Positions 23,355-36,574 are shown, counted from the stretch's first letter. The stretch: DNA of 64,000 bases from Gnomoniopsis sp. IMI 355080 (GCA_027946555.1 JAPEVC010000035.1:1-64000), one strand, 5' to 3'. Numbers and translations: made by a program. Notes: generated from the sequence alone by a model not told the origin.

Positions 23355-24386
23355 AGAAGATTAGTAGAGGAAAATGGAATACCGAAGGCGAGAGCATGTT
23401 CTGCTGGACGACTTGTTGGGATTTGTCTTGCCCGTCGCGGCTTGGGGCATGGATGGACCTCGTGTAGGGATATGCGCATTGGAGATGCAAGATTTCCCGA
23501 ATTTTTCCCTAGAAGAAAGTGCTGGTGGGTCTTTTGCACTTGTGGAAACTGGTCAGTGTTAGAAGGATGCAATTATTTTCAGCCTTGACGGCATCTCTTG
23601 ATCTGAATGGAGGTCTTCCATCTAGGAATTAGTGGATTGCCCTGCCCTGAACAGTTCGCTTTCAGGTTGTAACCTATACTTGAATCATATTGTGTCACTC
23701 GGACCGAAGAGACAGAGATAAGCATAGAGAAAAAAAGACACAGACTCCTTTCCGCGGACATAACGTTGCATATCTCCAGTAAATGTTGGTCGTTGATCCT
23801 TTGTCTTCTCCACTACTACCTAGGTACATACGTACCTTTCAAACAATACTCACTATGCCCTCGATCGAATACTTATTACATTGGAACCCTGCTAAAAATC
23901 ACTCTCGACGCCATGTTATATGTTAGCTGGAGTCTGACACTTAGTTGTGATAGAGGACGTACCTTGGCAGGCAGGTAGACCAAATTCCGCCAATTTCACC
24001 AAGCCAACCCACGATTTACAATGTATGCCGTCTTCGATGTGACGATACAAGACATCCGCGGCGACAAACCAATGATTCATATCGATATGCTTTCCATGAT
24101 CGCCGGCTTTAAGTGGCTGAAGTAGTATTGATGATCCGGACTTAAGTATAGCCGCCATATTATCTCCAACTCAATTGCGTGGACCACAAGTTGCTTATTA
24201 ATAACAATGAGTTAAGAATCTAATTGCATCATTCACTTTTGGTCGACAAAAGTTGAAACACGATTTCCTCATGAGCTTGCAACTGGTCACTATCTAAATT
24301 TCTAGCTCCCACCTTCTCTGTTGATTTTTAGTGCACATACCTCAGTATCAAAGCATCTACGCCGACCTCTCGTCAACCGCATCACC
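23355..24386. other. 1-kb AT-rich spacer
   Basis: A TACCTAGGTA palindrome occurs at 23817-23826. No supported gene. The last 300 bp should be the SDR promoter. Confidence 0.45.
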
Positions 24387-25318
24387 ATGGCCTCTAAATA
24401 TCAGAAGCTACAGAACAAGCACGTCCTCGTTATTGGAGGGACATCTGGGCTTGGCTTCGCAGTAGCAGAAGGCTCGCTGGCATCAGGAGCACATGTGACT
24501 GTGTCCTCATCCAATCCGTCTCGAGTCGAATCGACTCTCCAAAAGCTGAAGTCCTCTTTCCCGGAAGCTACCATTGCTGGTCATGTCTGTGACTTATCAA
24601 AGCCCACATGTGAGCAAGATATTGAGGCACTCTTTGCAAAGGTCGGCAAGGTCGATCATATCGTCTACACAGGTAGGCTCATAATCCATTCAGGAGGACA
24701 CTCTCACTTTCTTGTACTAACATGTCCCAGCCGGCGACAAGCTTGCCACAGCCCCAATTTCGGAGATCACCTATGAGAAGCTTATAGCCGCAGGTAAGCG
24801 AACTTTTAGAATCAGACATAGACGACGAAAGAACAGGTGCAAGTGACCAGACCATTAGAATGCGTTTACTGATAACTCAACGTGGCTCGCCAGGCCAGAT
24901 TCGTTTCTTTGCAGCGCTCCTTGTTGCCAAGGTTGGGTCCAAGTTCCTCAGTCCCGGGCCTTTCTCATCCATCACCCTGACCACAGGATCGATCAGCCAG
25001 AAGCCCCGTCCGAACTGGTCCATGATTGCAGGCTATGGCAGTGGTCTGCATGCCATGACGAGAAATCTGGCATTCGACTTGAAGCCCATCCGGGTCAACC
25101 TCGTTTCTCCCGGAGCCGTAGAAACCGAGCTTTGGGACCAGGTGACATCGGGGGATGAGAAGGAGAAGCAGGCTTTGTTTGACGCCGTCGCCAAGTCGTC
25201 GCCGACGGGTCGGCTTGCTCAGCCTGAGGATGTGGCAGAGGCTTATCTATTTCTGATGAAAGACCCGAATGTAACGGGCACTGTGGTGGACAGCAACTCT
25301 GGTGCTTTGTTGGTCTGA
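24387..25318 (+). CDS. Atypical short-chain dehydrogenase/reductase
   Basis: Three exons: 24387-24672, 24731-24793 and 24894-25318 (introns of 58 and 100 nt); 257 residues. I start at ATG 24387 (MASKYQKLQNKHVLVIGG); the frame upstream begins with TTG only. A Rossmann fold with the cofactor motif GGTSGLG, CDLSKPT, and the C-terminal RVNLVSPGAVETELW and VTGTVVDSNSGALL is clear. The second and third exons join as AAGQIRFFAALLVAK. The catalytic motif is odd: TTGSIS contains the Ser and AGYGSGLHAMTRN the Tyr (Tyr164), but the residue four after Tyr is Leu168, not Lys. This suggests altered or no classical dehydrogenase chemistry, although NAD(P) binding appears intact. Substrate unknown. Confidence 0.88.
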
Positions 25319-26093
25319 AGAAGTTGCAGAAACGGAGGGAGAACGAGAAGGGTCGAGATAATGCTGTTAAACTCGAGAAGAAATTACATATAAAACACTG
25401 CCTGATGCTACTTTGCTTCCGAACTTCTTGTGTGAATACCCATGTAAGAAGATATGATAATTTTGTAATCACTGCAAGCTTCAAACGGATGTCAATCCTG
25501 TCATCCCCAATTGTGATTTCTCAACCCTTTTGGCCCTACGAATGCCTGCGTACGGGCCGGTAACATATGGATATCCCTGAAGGCTTTTCAATCGCTTCCG
25601 GGATTCGATGCTCAAATTCCATATGCAGACACTTAGCTGCATATTTGACGTCGTCTTCGTTACCAGGGTAAGCTTTTGTGGGTCTCTTTTTACACCCTAA
25701 GACGTGTGCAAGGCTTGTGAAATACCAATATGAGCAGACTTGGAATGTCAATATTTTGCAGGACGTCAAGGGTAGGATCTATACATTCGGACCGGGAATC
25801 AAAAGTATTTAAAAAAACAATAAAAGACTAGTTCATTAGAATTGTGATAAGATGATTAGCTTAGATCACGATATGTGGTTACTTACTGTCTCATTGCAGC
25901 TCGGGCAAGTTCCAGGACCCACCATTCCACCGAGTGCACCTCCGCGGAGGGGGCAGCCTGGAAAAACAATTAACTTCATTGCCTGACGAAGAGAACATGA
26001 AAAGGTTGCAAAATTCATCTCGTGTGTTCTTTGCGAAATCTTCACAGCCGCTTCTCAGCCGACAGTATAGCTGGAGCAAGTCTGCGAGCAAAA
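25319..26093. other. Tandem spacer SDR to transporter
   Basis: About 0.8 kb between two genes on the same strand, locally AT-rich (for example 25795-25860). No supported gene. Confidence 0.45.
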
Positions 26094-27798
26094 ATGTCAC
26101 CAGAAATCGTCAAGTCGGACGAAAACCACACACCCACAGCAGGCGATGACAAGAATCAGTCGTTTTGTGTGGCAAATTCCAACTCTGCTGCAGAAGAAGA
26201 ACATGAACCTCCCTCACCTGAGAAGCTAGATGGCAAGGCCCGGGATTTTCGGACAGTATCCTTTTTTGCTGTAGCAGGTTGCGTTAGTGCTCAAAGACAC
26301 CCTTCCTGAAAACAACATCTCGAGCTAACATCCAATTCAGAGCGCTGCGAACTTCTCCGATGGCTACCAGCAGCAGATAGCAACCAATGTCAACGTCATA
26401 TTCGCGCACATGTACGGCAGTCTATATTCCAAGGCTGACCAGACGAGGATCTCGAACTCGCTCATCGTTGGCCAGATCCTTGGAATTATGCTGCTAGGCT
26501 TCATCACCGACGGTTTCTCTCGGAAGGCTGGTATGGTGTTCACGTCAGCTTTAGTGGTTGTCGGTAGCTTAATGGCGACACTGGCCTTGAAAGTTGAGAC
26601 TCTCGGAGTCAGTAACATGCTATGGTACTTGACCGTGGTTCGTGGCCTGGCTGGCGTTGGAGTGGGAGGAGAGTTCCCTTCCAGTGCAAGTGTGAGTAAT
26701 CCTCTGCCACTGATTAGCCGTTCACATGCTGCCCAAGATACTTATCATTATTAGGCCGCCTGTGAAGGTATGGAGGATTACAATTCCTCAAAAAGAGGAC
26801 CTATCTATGTGATGGCCACGACGTTCGTGACCTGTTGGGGAGGCCCAATATGCATCTTTGTGTATCTGATGACGCTGATGGGTTCCAACAACAACCTGAA
26901 AACGTCCTATGTGGCAGTAAATGCCATCTCGGTCATTCTTCCATTGTTCGTCTTCCTTTTTCGATTGCGAATGGAAGATTCGAACCTATTCCGCCGGTCC
27001 AACTTCAAGTCAACCAAAACAGCAAGAATTCCACTACGTCTGATCTTGAAGAAGTACTGGGTCCGTCTGGTTGGCACCTCTGCAGCCTTCTTCATCTACG
27101 ACTTCGTCAACTTCCCCAACAGTATCATGAGCTCGACGATCATCGACTCTCTCGTACCCGGGAAATCCCTCCAGACAGTGGCCCTCTGGCAGCTGATCCT
27201 CTCTTTGATGACGCTGCCAGGTGTCTTTGTCGGCATGTTCCTTGTCAACAGCCTGGGTCGACGCTGGACGGGCATCTTGGGGTTTGGTGGTTACCTACTG
27301 GTTGGCCTGATTGTCGGGTGTTCATATGCAGAAATAACCAAAGTCATCCCGGCCTTTGTGGTCATGTACGGCTTGATGCAGAGCCTGGGTCATATGGGAC
27401 CAGGATCGACGTTGGGACTCGTCTCGACCGAGTCGTTCCCCACGGCCATTCGAGGTGTTTGCTATGCCATCTCGGCGGCCTTTGGAAAAGCGGGCGCTGC
27501 GGTTGGCACAGAGGTCTTCACGCCTATTGAAGAGAATTTGGGACAACGCTGGACCTTCTTCTTCGCAGCCATATTCGGTGCCATGGGAATGATCGTCTAC
27601 TGGTACGTAACGCTCTGTTTCATTGACTCTGTCGTATTGATAATAGAAAGCTTAACAATATACTTACTTCGAAACAGGTTTTTGATTAAAGACATGACCA
27701 GAGAGGATCTCCAGGCTCAGGACGAGGAATTTGAGGCATATCTGCAAGAGAATGGCTGGGAGGGCGATATGAAGGGGTACCCAAAGGAGAAAGCTTAA
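26094..27798 (+). CDS. MFS transporter, GIT1 glycerophosphodiester permease type
   Basis: Four exons: 26094-26282, 26341-26691, 26755-27602 and 27678-27798 (introns of 58, 63 and 75 nt); 502 residues, close to yeast Git1 (518). I chose the GTTAGT donor at 26283 because it keeps frame and joins FAVAGC to SAANFSDGYQQQ. The Git1/phosphate symporter subgroup is shown by NFSDGYQQQIATNV in helix 1, the loop GFITDGFSRKAGM, RGLAGVGVGGEFPSSASAACEG in helix 4, and NSLGRRWTGILGF and TESFPTAIRGVCYAISAAFGKAGA in the second half. About 12 helices are expected. Relatives import glycerophosphoinositol, glycerophosphocholine or phosphate with protons at the plasma membrane. The exact substrate cannot be read from sequence. 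Confidence 0.88.
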
Positions 27799-28422
27799 AG
27801 TATCAGCCTACAAGGCCGGATTTGGTACTGATGGCTCTGGGAACGCGAAATTTGCTAGCAAGAGTCAGCTCTGAAGTACGAACGATTACCCACTCATCAC
27901 ATACCCCTCTGGTACAGCGCAGAGAGGCTCAAACCTGAGGTAACAACAAAATGATAACTCCTGGCTTCCTCATGGAGACTGGCATTGTTTTCACACGCAA
28001 AGTCAGTGAAGACCTAGTCAAGGCACATCACTCTACCAATTCACTGTTTATCACTCAGCGCTGTCGATGGAAGATACCTAGGTATTCTGGGTTGAGGGGC
28101 TTGAGATGATGTTCAACATTGAATACGCTACCAGATATACGCAACAAATTTCCCTGGAAAGTCCGCACGATCCACTCTTTAACGTCCATACCCAGAGCAA
28201 GTGAGAAGAGAGGGGGAAAAAAAAGACCGCAATTACCGAGTATGGGGAGAGATTTGCTAATAGGAGTAGAGGCCACCAGTAGCAGGTGACAGATAACACC
28301 AGAGAAGCACCCGAGCTTGTTACAAAGCCGTGAAAGATGGAAGTCCAGGAGATGCAGCTTGCTCTAGAGTCAAGCCACAACCTTGGCAATCCGCGTCTGT
28401 ATCCCCCGCCGCGTCTTACTTA
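27799..28422. other. Convergent spacer transporter/calpain
   Basis: 3' flanks of two convergent genes, with an ATACCTAGGTAT palindrome at 28074-28085. Nothing else recognised. Confidence 0.45.
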
Positions 28423-31400
28423 TTACTTCTCTGCTTTGACTTGATCCGCAACTTCCTCAGTAGAAGCCGGCTTCACATCTTCGACTGTAGCCTCAGGAGT
28501 CTCGTTCTTGACATCTTCACCCCCAGCCACCTCCCCACCCTCTTCACCCTTTTTCTCCTTGGACAGCTCCTTCAGGAGCTCTACCCCCGGCGTAGGCGGC
28601 GTCTCACCGACAGCATCCTTGGCACTATCGTCCACATCAAGGACCTGACTCTCTTCTTTCTTGTTGTTGTTGGTGTTGTTGTTGTTGTCATCCTCCTTCT
28701 CATCATCCGCATCCGCATCCTCCTCATCGCTACTCTCATCCCACACGTAATAATTCGGCCGCTCCACCCAGAGTTTCACCACCTCCGTGTCCTTGTCGCG
28801 CGCACCCATCGCAGCACTACCGTCCTCACCAGCAACGAAAGCAGCAGCAGCAGCAGCGGGCATCTTATAATACACCCGCAGCCCAAACACCCCAACCGCG
28901 TTCCACGGGTCCTTTTCAAACTCATCCAACGGCTCCTCTGCACACGACGGCGTCCCGGGACCACCCGCCGCCGGTGGCGGCGGCGGTGGCGGCATCATCT
29001 TGGCCGCTGCGCTAGCTGCACGCGCGGCGCGCGCCCGATTCTCCGCGATGAAATCATCAATCTCCCCCTCACTAATGCTGTCGTCGTCGTTGTCGTCGTC
29101 GACGCCATCGATGTTAGCGTCAAGGTCGGAGTCGGACGAGTCGGAGGTGGAAGCGTCTGTCTCGGAGACTGGCGGGCCGTATCCGTGCCCGCGCTGCTGC
29201 TGCTGTGCGCCATGGGCAGCGTAGGCGGCGCGCAGATGCGGTGGGATGTGGCTGAGATCGCGCGGCGGCGGGCCACGTGCGTAGTGGAGGCCGGGCGGTA
29301 AGGGTGGAGGGTGCCCGTACATGTTTTGCAGGTAGTGGGGTGGTGGTGGACCGCGACGGGGTGGCGGAGAGGAGGGTGGCGGTGGAGCAGGAGGAGGAAG
29401 AGGAGGGGACATCAAAGGAAGACCTGGGCCGGTCTGCACGCCAATATCAACAGTTTTGGTTGCAGGCGGAGGGATGGTGGGCTTGGTGGGCTTGGCTGTG
29501 GAAGAAGGCTTTTGCTCGGGCGGAGTGGGTTTCTTTTCGAGGGCCTCCTCTGCGGCAGTAACGTATGCTTCGTCATCTTGAGTTTCTTCGCCTTCGCCTT
29601 CGGCTGCTTTCTTGCTGGATCTTGTGCTGGAGGCGGGAGTATGCGCACCCTCACCGGACTCTGTGCTCGCAGTGGAGCCCTCTCCTTGGTTTTCAGCACC
29701 AGGAGGTGCCTCAATCTTGACATGCTTTTCTCCTGTAGGCGCCTTGGGTACGACTTCTTCGTTGTTAGACGTCTCAGAGCTTTTCTTGGTCTGATCACCA
29801 ACAGATTGAAGGTTCTCAGCTTTCTCGTCAGCCGTCAACGTAGAGCTCCCGTTTTCCGTCTTGACCTTCTCAGTCTTATCATCACCCTCAGATTTCACCT
29901 CGTGTTCGGCTTCCTCCTTCTCCTTCTTCTTCTTCTCCTCCTCCTCAGCTTTCGCTCGCGCCTCGCGCCTCGCAGCCTTCCTCTCCGCCCTCGCCTTGGC
30001 CTTGGCCTCCTCCTTTTCCTTACGCCTCTTCTCTCTCATCTTCTGTCTCAGCATCGCCTTCCTACTCGCCGCCTTCTCCTCCAGGATAAACCGCGCCATC
30101 CTCTTCCTCTCCCTCTCCCTGCGGCGCTTCTCATATGCCTCGCGCGCCGCTTTTTCTTCGGCCGTCTCAATGATCTTCCCTTTGGCATGCGCGACATCAT
30201 ACGCCTGCCCAATCCGCAGCAACTTCTCGCGCCGGTCCTTGGCATGCGCCCGGACGACCTCCTCCACCGGCATGATCTGCTCGTTGCGCTGCGCGTCGAC
30301 CTTGACCACGACGACATACTCGCCCGCGTCGAGGTCAAGCTCGACGTTCACGGAGCGATTCATACGGTAGTAGTTTTGCGAGCGCACAACGTAATCCTCT
30401 TCGCCGGCCTTGTGCACGCGGAACGAGAGCTCGAAGCGGTATTGCCCCTCGAGGCCTTTGAAGTAGCGCTCGTCGAGCTGAGAAAAGACAATGACGACGG
30501 GCCCGGATTTGAAGAGGGAAAAAGCGAATTTTGTGTCGTGGTAGTCGAGGGTCCAGGGTATGTCGAGGGTAGTCCAGATAGACGCGACTTTCCATTCCGA
30601 AGAGAAGAGGCGAGTGCGGTCGAAGGCTTGGTATTTTCGAAGAAGGTCGCTGTAGCTGATCCAGAACGAGCCATCGTCGCCGAATTTGTGGTCGAGCTTT
30701 TGCAGCCATTCGGCTGTCCATTCCTCTGCCAATTGGGTCAGAACTTGAATATCCAAGAATAGTCTAGGAGAGTAAAAGGACACTTACTCGACCCGTCACT
30801 CCACGGCCCTTTCCACTCATGCTTGCCCCAAGGGTTCTTGAGCAGAACGAGCCTCATGCCATCAATCTCACGGGCCTTCAAGACCGAGTACGCGTGGAGC
30901 TCTACGATCCCCTTGCGCTCTCCCCAGCCTCGACCCCAGACTCCAGTTGAGCACCCAAACAGGAAGTCCTGATTGACCTTCATCAGCTCCTCGTTCCAAA
31001 AGTGCTCCTTGTCAAGGATATCCGTCGTATAGATCTCGGACGTCACTCCGCCGGTTAGGTCTTCGATTCCCTCGCCGCCATAGCCCCCCTCGATCGCAGA
31101 GTAGTCACCGTGGGCTTTGGCGTAGGCTTTCTCCAGGAGAGGGAGCCAGGTCTCATTTGGGTTCACGCATTGGGCAAAGTACTGGAGTGGAGTCAGCCGG
31201 TCATCCGACTATCACCAATATTTTTTTTTCTTTTGGACAACTTACCAAGGCACCGCTGTTGGATTGATATGCCTTTCGGTAAGCTTCTTCTGAATTCACA
31301 CGCTCACGGTCTTCCCATAGAATCCGCTCAAATAGAGACTCGTCATAGTCGGGCTTCGTGAGATACAACTGGGCGCGCAATAGTCAGCAAGCAAGTCTAG

Positions 31401-32453
31401 ATTGATCCGAACGAGCATCCGTAGAGGGTCAGTTTTACCTTGTCATCAATAATCTCACTGAACCACTCTCCATCTCGATGAAACACAAACCCATACACGC
31501 CCACAGCCTGGTCGTGTGCCACACAGCACCGCTCAATCAAGCCAGGCTTATTACTGAGCGTGCACAGCGCTGCCATCAACCAACAGTCCCCATCGCGTCC
31601 TTGGCGGACATCGTTCGCCGTAGGGCCATCAATGTAAAACTCGGGCGCATCAAAGATGTCTACAACTCTCTTGACGGCCTTTGGATGAAACACCGTCTCC
31701 CCATCCCCATTCGTCTCGAACCCCGCCGCACCCCTCTCCTTCTTCTTTTTTTTCTTTTTCTCAACTTTTTCCAACAGTCCAAGCACGCCGCCGCTACCTC
31801 CAGCATTGCCGTCGTCGTCGTCGTCGTCCTCTTCCCGGTCCTTCTTCGGCAACTCCCGCCGTCTCGAGGCCCGCGCGTACCGTCCGCTACCGCCGCCGCC
31901 GCCGCTGCTGCCGCCACCAAAGTGGCTGTGGGGATGATCATCGCGCTCGTTGTCGAGCGAGTCGAGACAGTCGCGGCGGCTGAGCTTTTGGTCGATCTCG
32001 AGGTCAAAGTGCGGGTCGCGGTAGCGCTGGTTGACGCGGCGACATTCGCTGACGATCTGGGCTACTTTGCGGCGGCACTGCTCTGCGGCGGCTTCGTAGG
32101 ACTGTTCAGTCGTCTTGGCGGGGGCCTTGCTTTTGGCCGAGGCGCGTCGGGCAGCCCGTTCGGGTAATTCGGTCTGCGGGATAATGTATGTTGCTGGATG
32201 GTGTGGGAGAGTCAGTAAAATGTGGGTTTGGAGTCTTGTGAGTGGAGGGAGAGCGGTGTGATTTGGGTCGTATTTGAGGACAGCAGGATCTTCTTCACGA
32301 CGTACCTTTCCCAGGAGCTTTGGTTTTATATTTGTCCCAGAATTCATCAATTTTCTGCTGAGGCGTCTGTGGATCTTTCCTCCGGCTGGACTTGCTGGCC
32401 CTCGCCGAGTGCCGGACCGGCGAGGCTTCTGTAGATGCACTTGCACACGACAT
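28423..32453 (-). CDS. Calpain-family cysteine protease with long low-complexity C-terminus
   Basis: Five exons: 32306-32453, 31439-32193, 31246-31368, 30788-31181 and 28423-30725 (introns of 112, 70, 64 and 62 nt); 1240 residues. Start MSCASASTEASPVRHSAR. The CysPc domain holds a full triad: Cys253 in QGRDGDCWLMAAL, His438 in GIVELHAYSVL and Asn458 in LLKNPWGKHEWKGPWSDGSKEW, the last completed by splicing. Next come a calpain-type beta-sandwich region (DYHDTKFAFSLF, VVIVFSQLDERYFKGLEGQ, MNRSVNVELDLDAGEYVV), then a K/E/A-rich coiled coil, proline-rich runs and a glutamate/lysine tail. Asp- and Lys-rich inserts (near residue 190-220) precede the active Cys. Such calpain-like proteins are conserved in filamentous ascomycetes; the biological role is unclear. 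Confidence 0.92.
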
Positions 32454-33773
32454 AGTCGAACATCGATGAGTTCGATCTCACTATAAACACAAAACTCTGC
32501 CGAATATGGGAACCAGCTTCTGATAAACGTGTTTATCTTTGTGTTGTTGCAACGGGTGAGTCGTAGCAGCCTCTCAACGCTACCAGGCACTGTGCAGTGC
32601 CTGCTGAGCAAAGCTCGAGCTTTGATAGTATCGGTGGAAGATGCGTCCGGACGACGAAACAGCGAGCCAGCAGCGGCGAGGTTGAGCGCGATCTAGACCC
32701 CAAGTGAAGCGGAAGGGTAGTATGCGCGGATGGTCGAAAGACAAGTTCGCGTAATAAACGACCTTTAGAATCTGAGAATCTGGGGCCGATCCTATATACC
32801 AGAACAGACGAAAGTAGAACAAAACCGTGCCAAACTTTATGCTCACAGCTTGTCCAATTCACGAAGTCAAGTCTTTGGTCCCTTGATATACAATATAGCT
32901 GGGTAGAGTGTGAGGTGGGGACAGAGAATAGGCACCCAGGGCAGTGAGAATGGAGACACAACGAAGACCGAGAACAAAAAGGAAGGAGAAAGCCAAAGGA
33001 TCATAAAGGAACCAAGAAATAATAACTGATCTCCCTCGTTCCCAGTGTCTTGGGTTGCGACAAGGCTGCAGTGGCTGTCTTCCTCTGACGCTGTCCTACC
33101 TGCCTCCTATGTATGTGGTTTCTGACTGACGGTGTCGAACGTGTGTGATGGGCCAAAAGCCTACAAGCTTATTATGAGCAAGCTAATGACAGGGAACCCG
33201 GGAAAGACGAGGCCGTGGCCCGTGGATGACAGGGACGGCCCACGACTTGCGGTGATGCCGGGTGGTGCGAGGGCCAGCCGTGGTAGATGAGGCTAGCTGG
33301 GGATAGGGAACCAAGCGGGCGACGTAGGAGGGGAGGGCGGGTTTGTGTATGCGTGCGTGCGTGTGCATGCGTGTGCGTGTGTGTATGTACGTAATTAGGT
33401 ATTGCAACGATGATGGTACCGGAATACGTTTTTCGACTGCAGAGAGAATAGCTGTCTACTTTCAGAGAAGGAAATAGGTCATAACGATATATGAGAATTG
33501 TAGAATAAAGGAGGCAACAGAGATAGAAGCTGTAAGCGAGTGAAGAGAGGGAGACAGAGAGAGAGAAAAGAAAGCAATCAGATGACAGGCTCTCAAGATA
33601 TTTCCCCCGGACGTAGCTGACTGCAGGAAAAGAGGAGGACTAACTCAGATGTAACAGCAACTAGCTCATTCAGCGCGAGACAGAACAAAAGAAAGGACGG
33701 GGGGGAGGGGGAAACCCATGGGGCTCTGCATAACGTTCTGTGGACAGCCAGCCCCCATATACCTAGGCAGGTA

Positions 33774-33789
33774 TCTCTCTCTCTCTCTC
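33774..33789. repeat. (TC)n microsatellite
   Basis: About eight TC units upstream of the calpain gene. Confidence 0.85.
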
Positions 33790-34500
33790 CCCCTCGGAAC
33801 ACACCACGTGAGACGCCACAGCGAATAGTACTCAACTTTGCTCCCTTCTCCGAGCAACACATCCCTCCAAAAGTGAGCGCGGCACGCGGGCAAGTTTAAA
33901 AAGATCCCTTTCCCCCGGCCATGTAAGAAGATACAAAAGGGGGATCACGAGGCGAGGAAAAGAAACAGCTATATGCTCGTGTTGGGATGGATTCGAAAAA
34001 TGCGCAATTTGAGGCCCGCGGGCAAAGAAGGCGAGCGAACACACATGCGCGCAGGCAGCAAATAAGCTCCCGCCAAAAGAATCCCCCATCGTCCCACCCC
34101 CAAAGATCACGAACCATATGAAGTGCATGGGTAGCAGCCCCAAAGTGACACAAAAGAGAGAGAGAGCGCCGCCAGCTTTTGCCGGTTTAGGCAGAGGGAT
34201 GTGCAGCAAGAAGCAGGCTGAGCTCTAAAGCAAAACAAGAGCTGCAGAAGCAAATCCTTGGAAGAAAGAAAAAAGACCCCAAGCGAGAGACAAGAGCGAG
34301 ACAAAGGGAAAAGTAATGTGCAGAAAATAAGGCTGAGGTGGATCGACTGGTCCCCGGATTTCCAGGTCGTGGGGGCGGGCCAAGCGATTGGAAGGGGTCA
34401 TCCTTGTTTGTTCGCTTCTCTCTATGCTGCACTGCAACCTTGCTCTTCACATGCGCGGGTGGCACAGCATCACGGTACTACAGGATTTATACCTATCTCT

Positions 34501-34520
34501 TGTGTGTGTGTGTGTGTGTG
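34501..34520. repeat. (TG)10 microsatellite
   Basis: Perfect TG repeat; another TG run follows at 34596-34612. Confidence 0.9.
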
Positions 34521-35927
34521 CTACGGGCCGTGGCGATAGGAGATGTTCGAGACCATTCATTGTAAACATCAAGTTGGTCGTGGTGTGGGTGTATATGTGT
34601 GTGTGTGTGTGTCGTCGTATATTTCATTTTCCATTCATTTGATGTTTTCCCTTTCGTCGATGCTAAAGACAGACAAGGCTGTGGACGGGACCAGCCGGCC
34701 ACTTGAACCCTGCACCCACGCCCGCCGTTACTTTTTTATCTTCAGCGTCGAACAACCACCACGTCCGTGCCAAAAAAGAAGTGAAAAAAAATCCCGAGCC
34801 GCAAAGCATACATACAGCACAACAGAAGGTCCCCACTACTAATGAACTTCCTTTGACCACAAGAATACTGCACACTCAGACGGATTCTATGTTGCATGCC
34901 TCTCGTTTCTTACAAAACTCGACAGCTGAAATGTAACCCGTAAGCCGGGAAGCCGGGAAATGGAGGCAGGCCAAGCCCTATTCGAGAATGGCGATGCGAC
35001 GCTTGCAACACTTGACCAGGAGAAAAAGAGAGGAGAGAGGAATATACAAAGGAACTCCCCCCGAAAAGCTGACTGCATGCACACTCGGTGAAAACTTTAC
35101 ATGCCAGCCATTCTTGCAAATTCCTCGCTCCTCATGACCTTCACAGTCACCCAACTCAGCCAGGTCAAACAAATATACAACAACGTATGTACAAAGCCGC
35201 AGCCGGTGCTCGTATCGCACCAGGCTAGTCCAATGGCAACAACCGATTTGGTGCAAAAAGACAGTGTTGAACTAATAAAGCTGTCGAGTGACCGTACTAA
35301 AAAAGAAAACAACCAAAAATATCAGCCTGTGGATTGACTAAGGCTGCCGTGATGATTGGCTTTACCAAATGAAAAGCCTCGTAACCCTTGGGTGTTTCCC
35401 GTTCCTTGTCTCTGGCCCTGTGCTACCGTCGCGTCGGCCTTGCTCTCGGCTCGGCACAGCCTAGAACGCAGCGGCACGACCTCAAGCAGCTTGGGACCGT
35501 TACACGTGGTACTGTGCTGCCTGCCTTATTATCGGGTCTTCATGTCCATGGCAGAGCCTCAAGTCGTACTGCCTTAGCACCACCTTCTCACAGTTGATCG
35601 CCTGACTGCCTAATACACGCGCTTGGAACTCTTTTGCTGATGCTTTGTCAAGTGTACACATTATGCATGGCTCGCTGCTAGCTTGCCCTTTCTTTGCTCT
35701 TCCAATTATAATACAGTAGAACCTCACACCCGCCACTCGCATAATCAAGGGCAGGGTGCTGAGATCCAGTGCGGTATGTACAAGATCTAGCCGCAACTAC
35801 GCTATGCAACTCGAAATCACATGTAGATCAGTCGTTTCTGATGCAATACCCCTCCTGCTCGTCATTCGCGGGTACGTGGACAAATGAGTCTCTGGTGCCG
35901 CACGTGTCCACACCCTCGCTCGTCGCA

Positions 35928-36498
35928 TCACCGTGATCTCGCACTGAGACTGGCGAACGCATCCGGGCTGTGCCGTCCATTCGACCATTCCATTCCTAAT
36001 GCCATCATGCTGTCTCGACTCCTGTTGCCTACCGCCCCATCCATGCCGCCTGCTGGTGCCGCAACCGGTTGGGGAGCCGCCCCACCGCTTAAGAAAGGGT
36101 TTTTGCTGCCAGCCATTACCATTGATGAGAAAGCGCCTGGTGCCTCTGCGGCAGCGACTGGCCCATTCGAGGGTTGCATACCCTGGTTCACGGATGCTGT
36201 GCCTTGCTGTTGCTCCGGGTGTTGCTGTTGTTGTTGCTGCTGCTGCTGCTGCTCTTGGTTTGGATTCTGCTGAGGCTGTGGTGCCAGCTGAGGTTGGTTG
36301 TACAGAGCCAAGATTGACGCATTGTTCGCCCGTTGTGGAGCTTGCTGAACCGATTGTTGAGCAAGCTGCTGACCATACTGATTATACATCGCTTGTTGAG
36401 GTTGCTGCGACTGCTGAGTCATGTATGGATTCATATTCTGCTGAGGGAAGAACGGATTGCCAATCTGTTGCTGTTGTTGTTGTTGCTGCTGCTGCTGC

Positions 36499-36535
<37 letters not shown>

Positions 36536-36540
36536 GCAGC

Positions 36541-36574
<34 letters not shown>

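Larger units (their letters stand above)
32454..35927. other. 3.5-kb spacer with microsatellites
   Basis: This joins the calpain promoter and leader to the 3' flank of the ArfGAP gene. It contains a (CT)n run at 33774-33789, GT-rich DNA at about 33340-33392, (TG)10 at 34501-34520 and a second TG run at 34596-34612, plus GAGA-type purine tracts. Purine- or pyrimidine-rich tracts of this kind often mark long 5' leaders. No supported gene. Confidence 0.5.

Noticed and set aside
29311..30762. 483-codon plus-strand frame (with another at 28330-29301) antisense to the calpain
   Set aside because: Caused by the biased Lys/Glu and Pro codons of the calpain tail; the product is Leu/Arg-rich without any domain.
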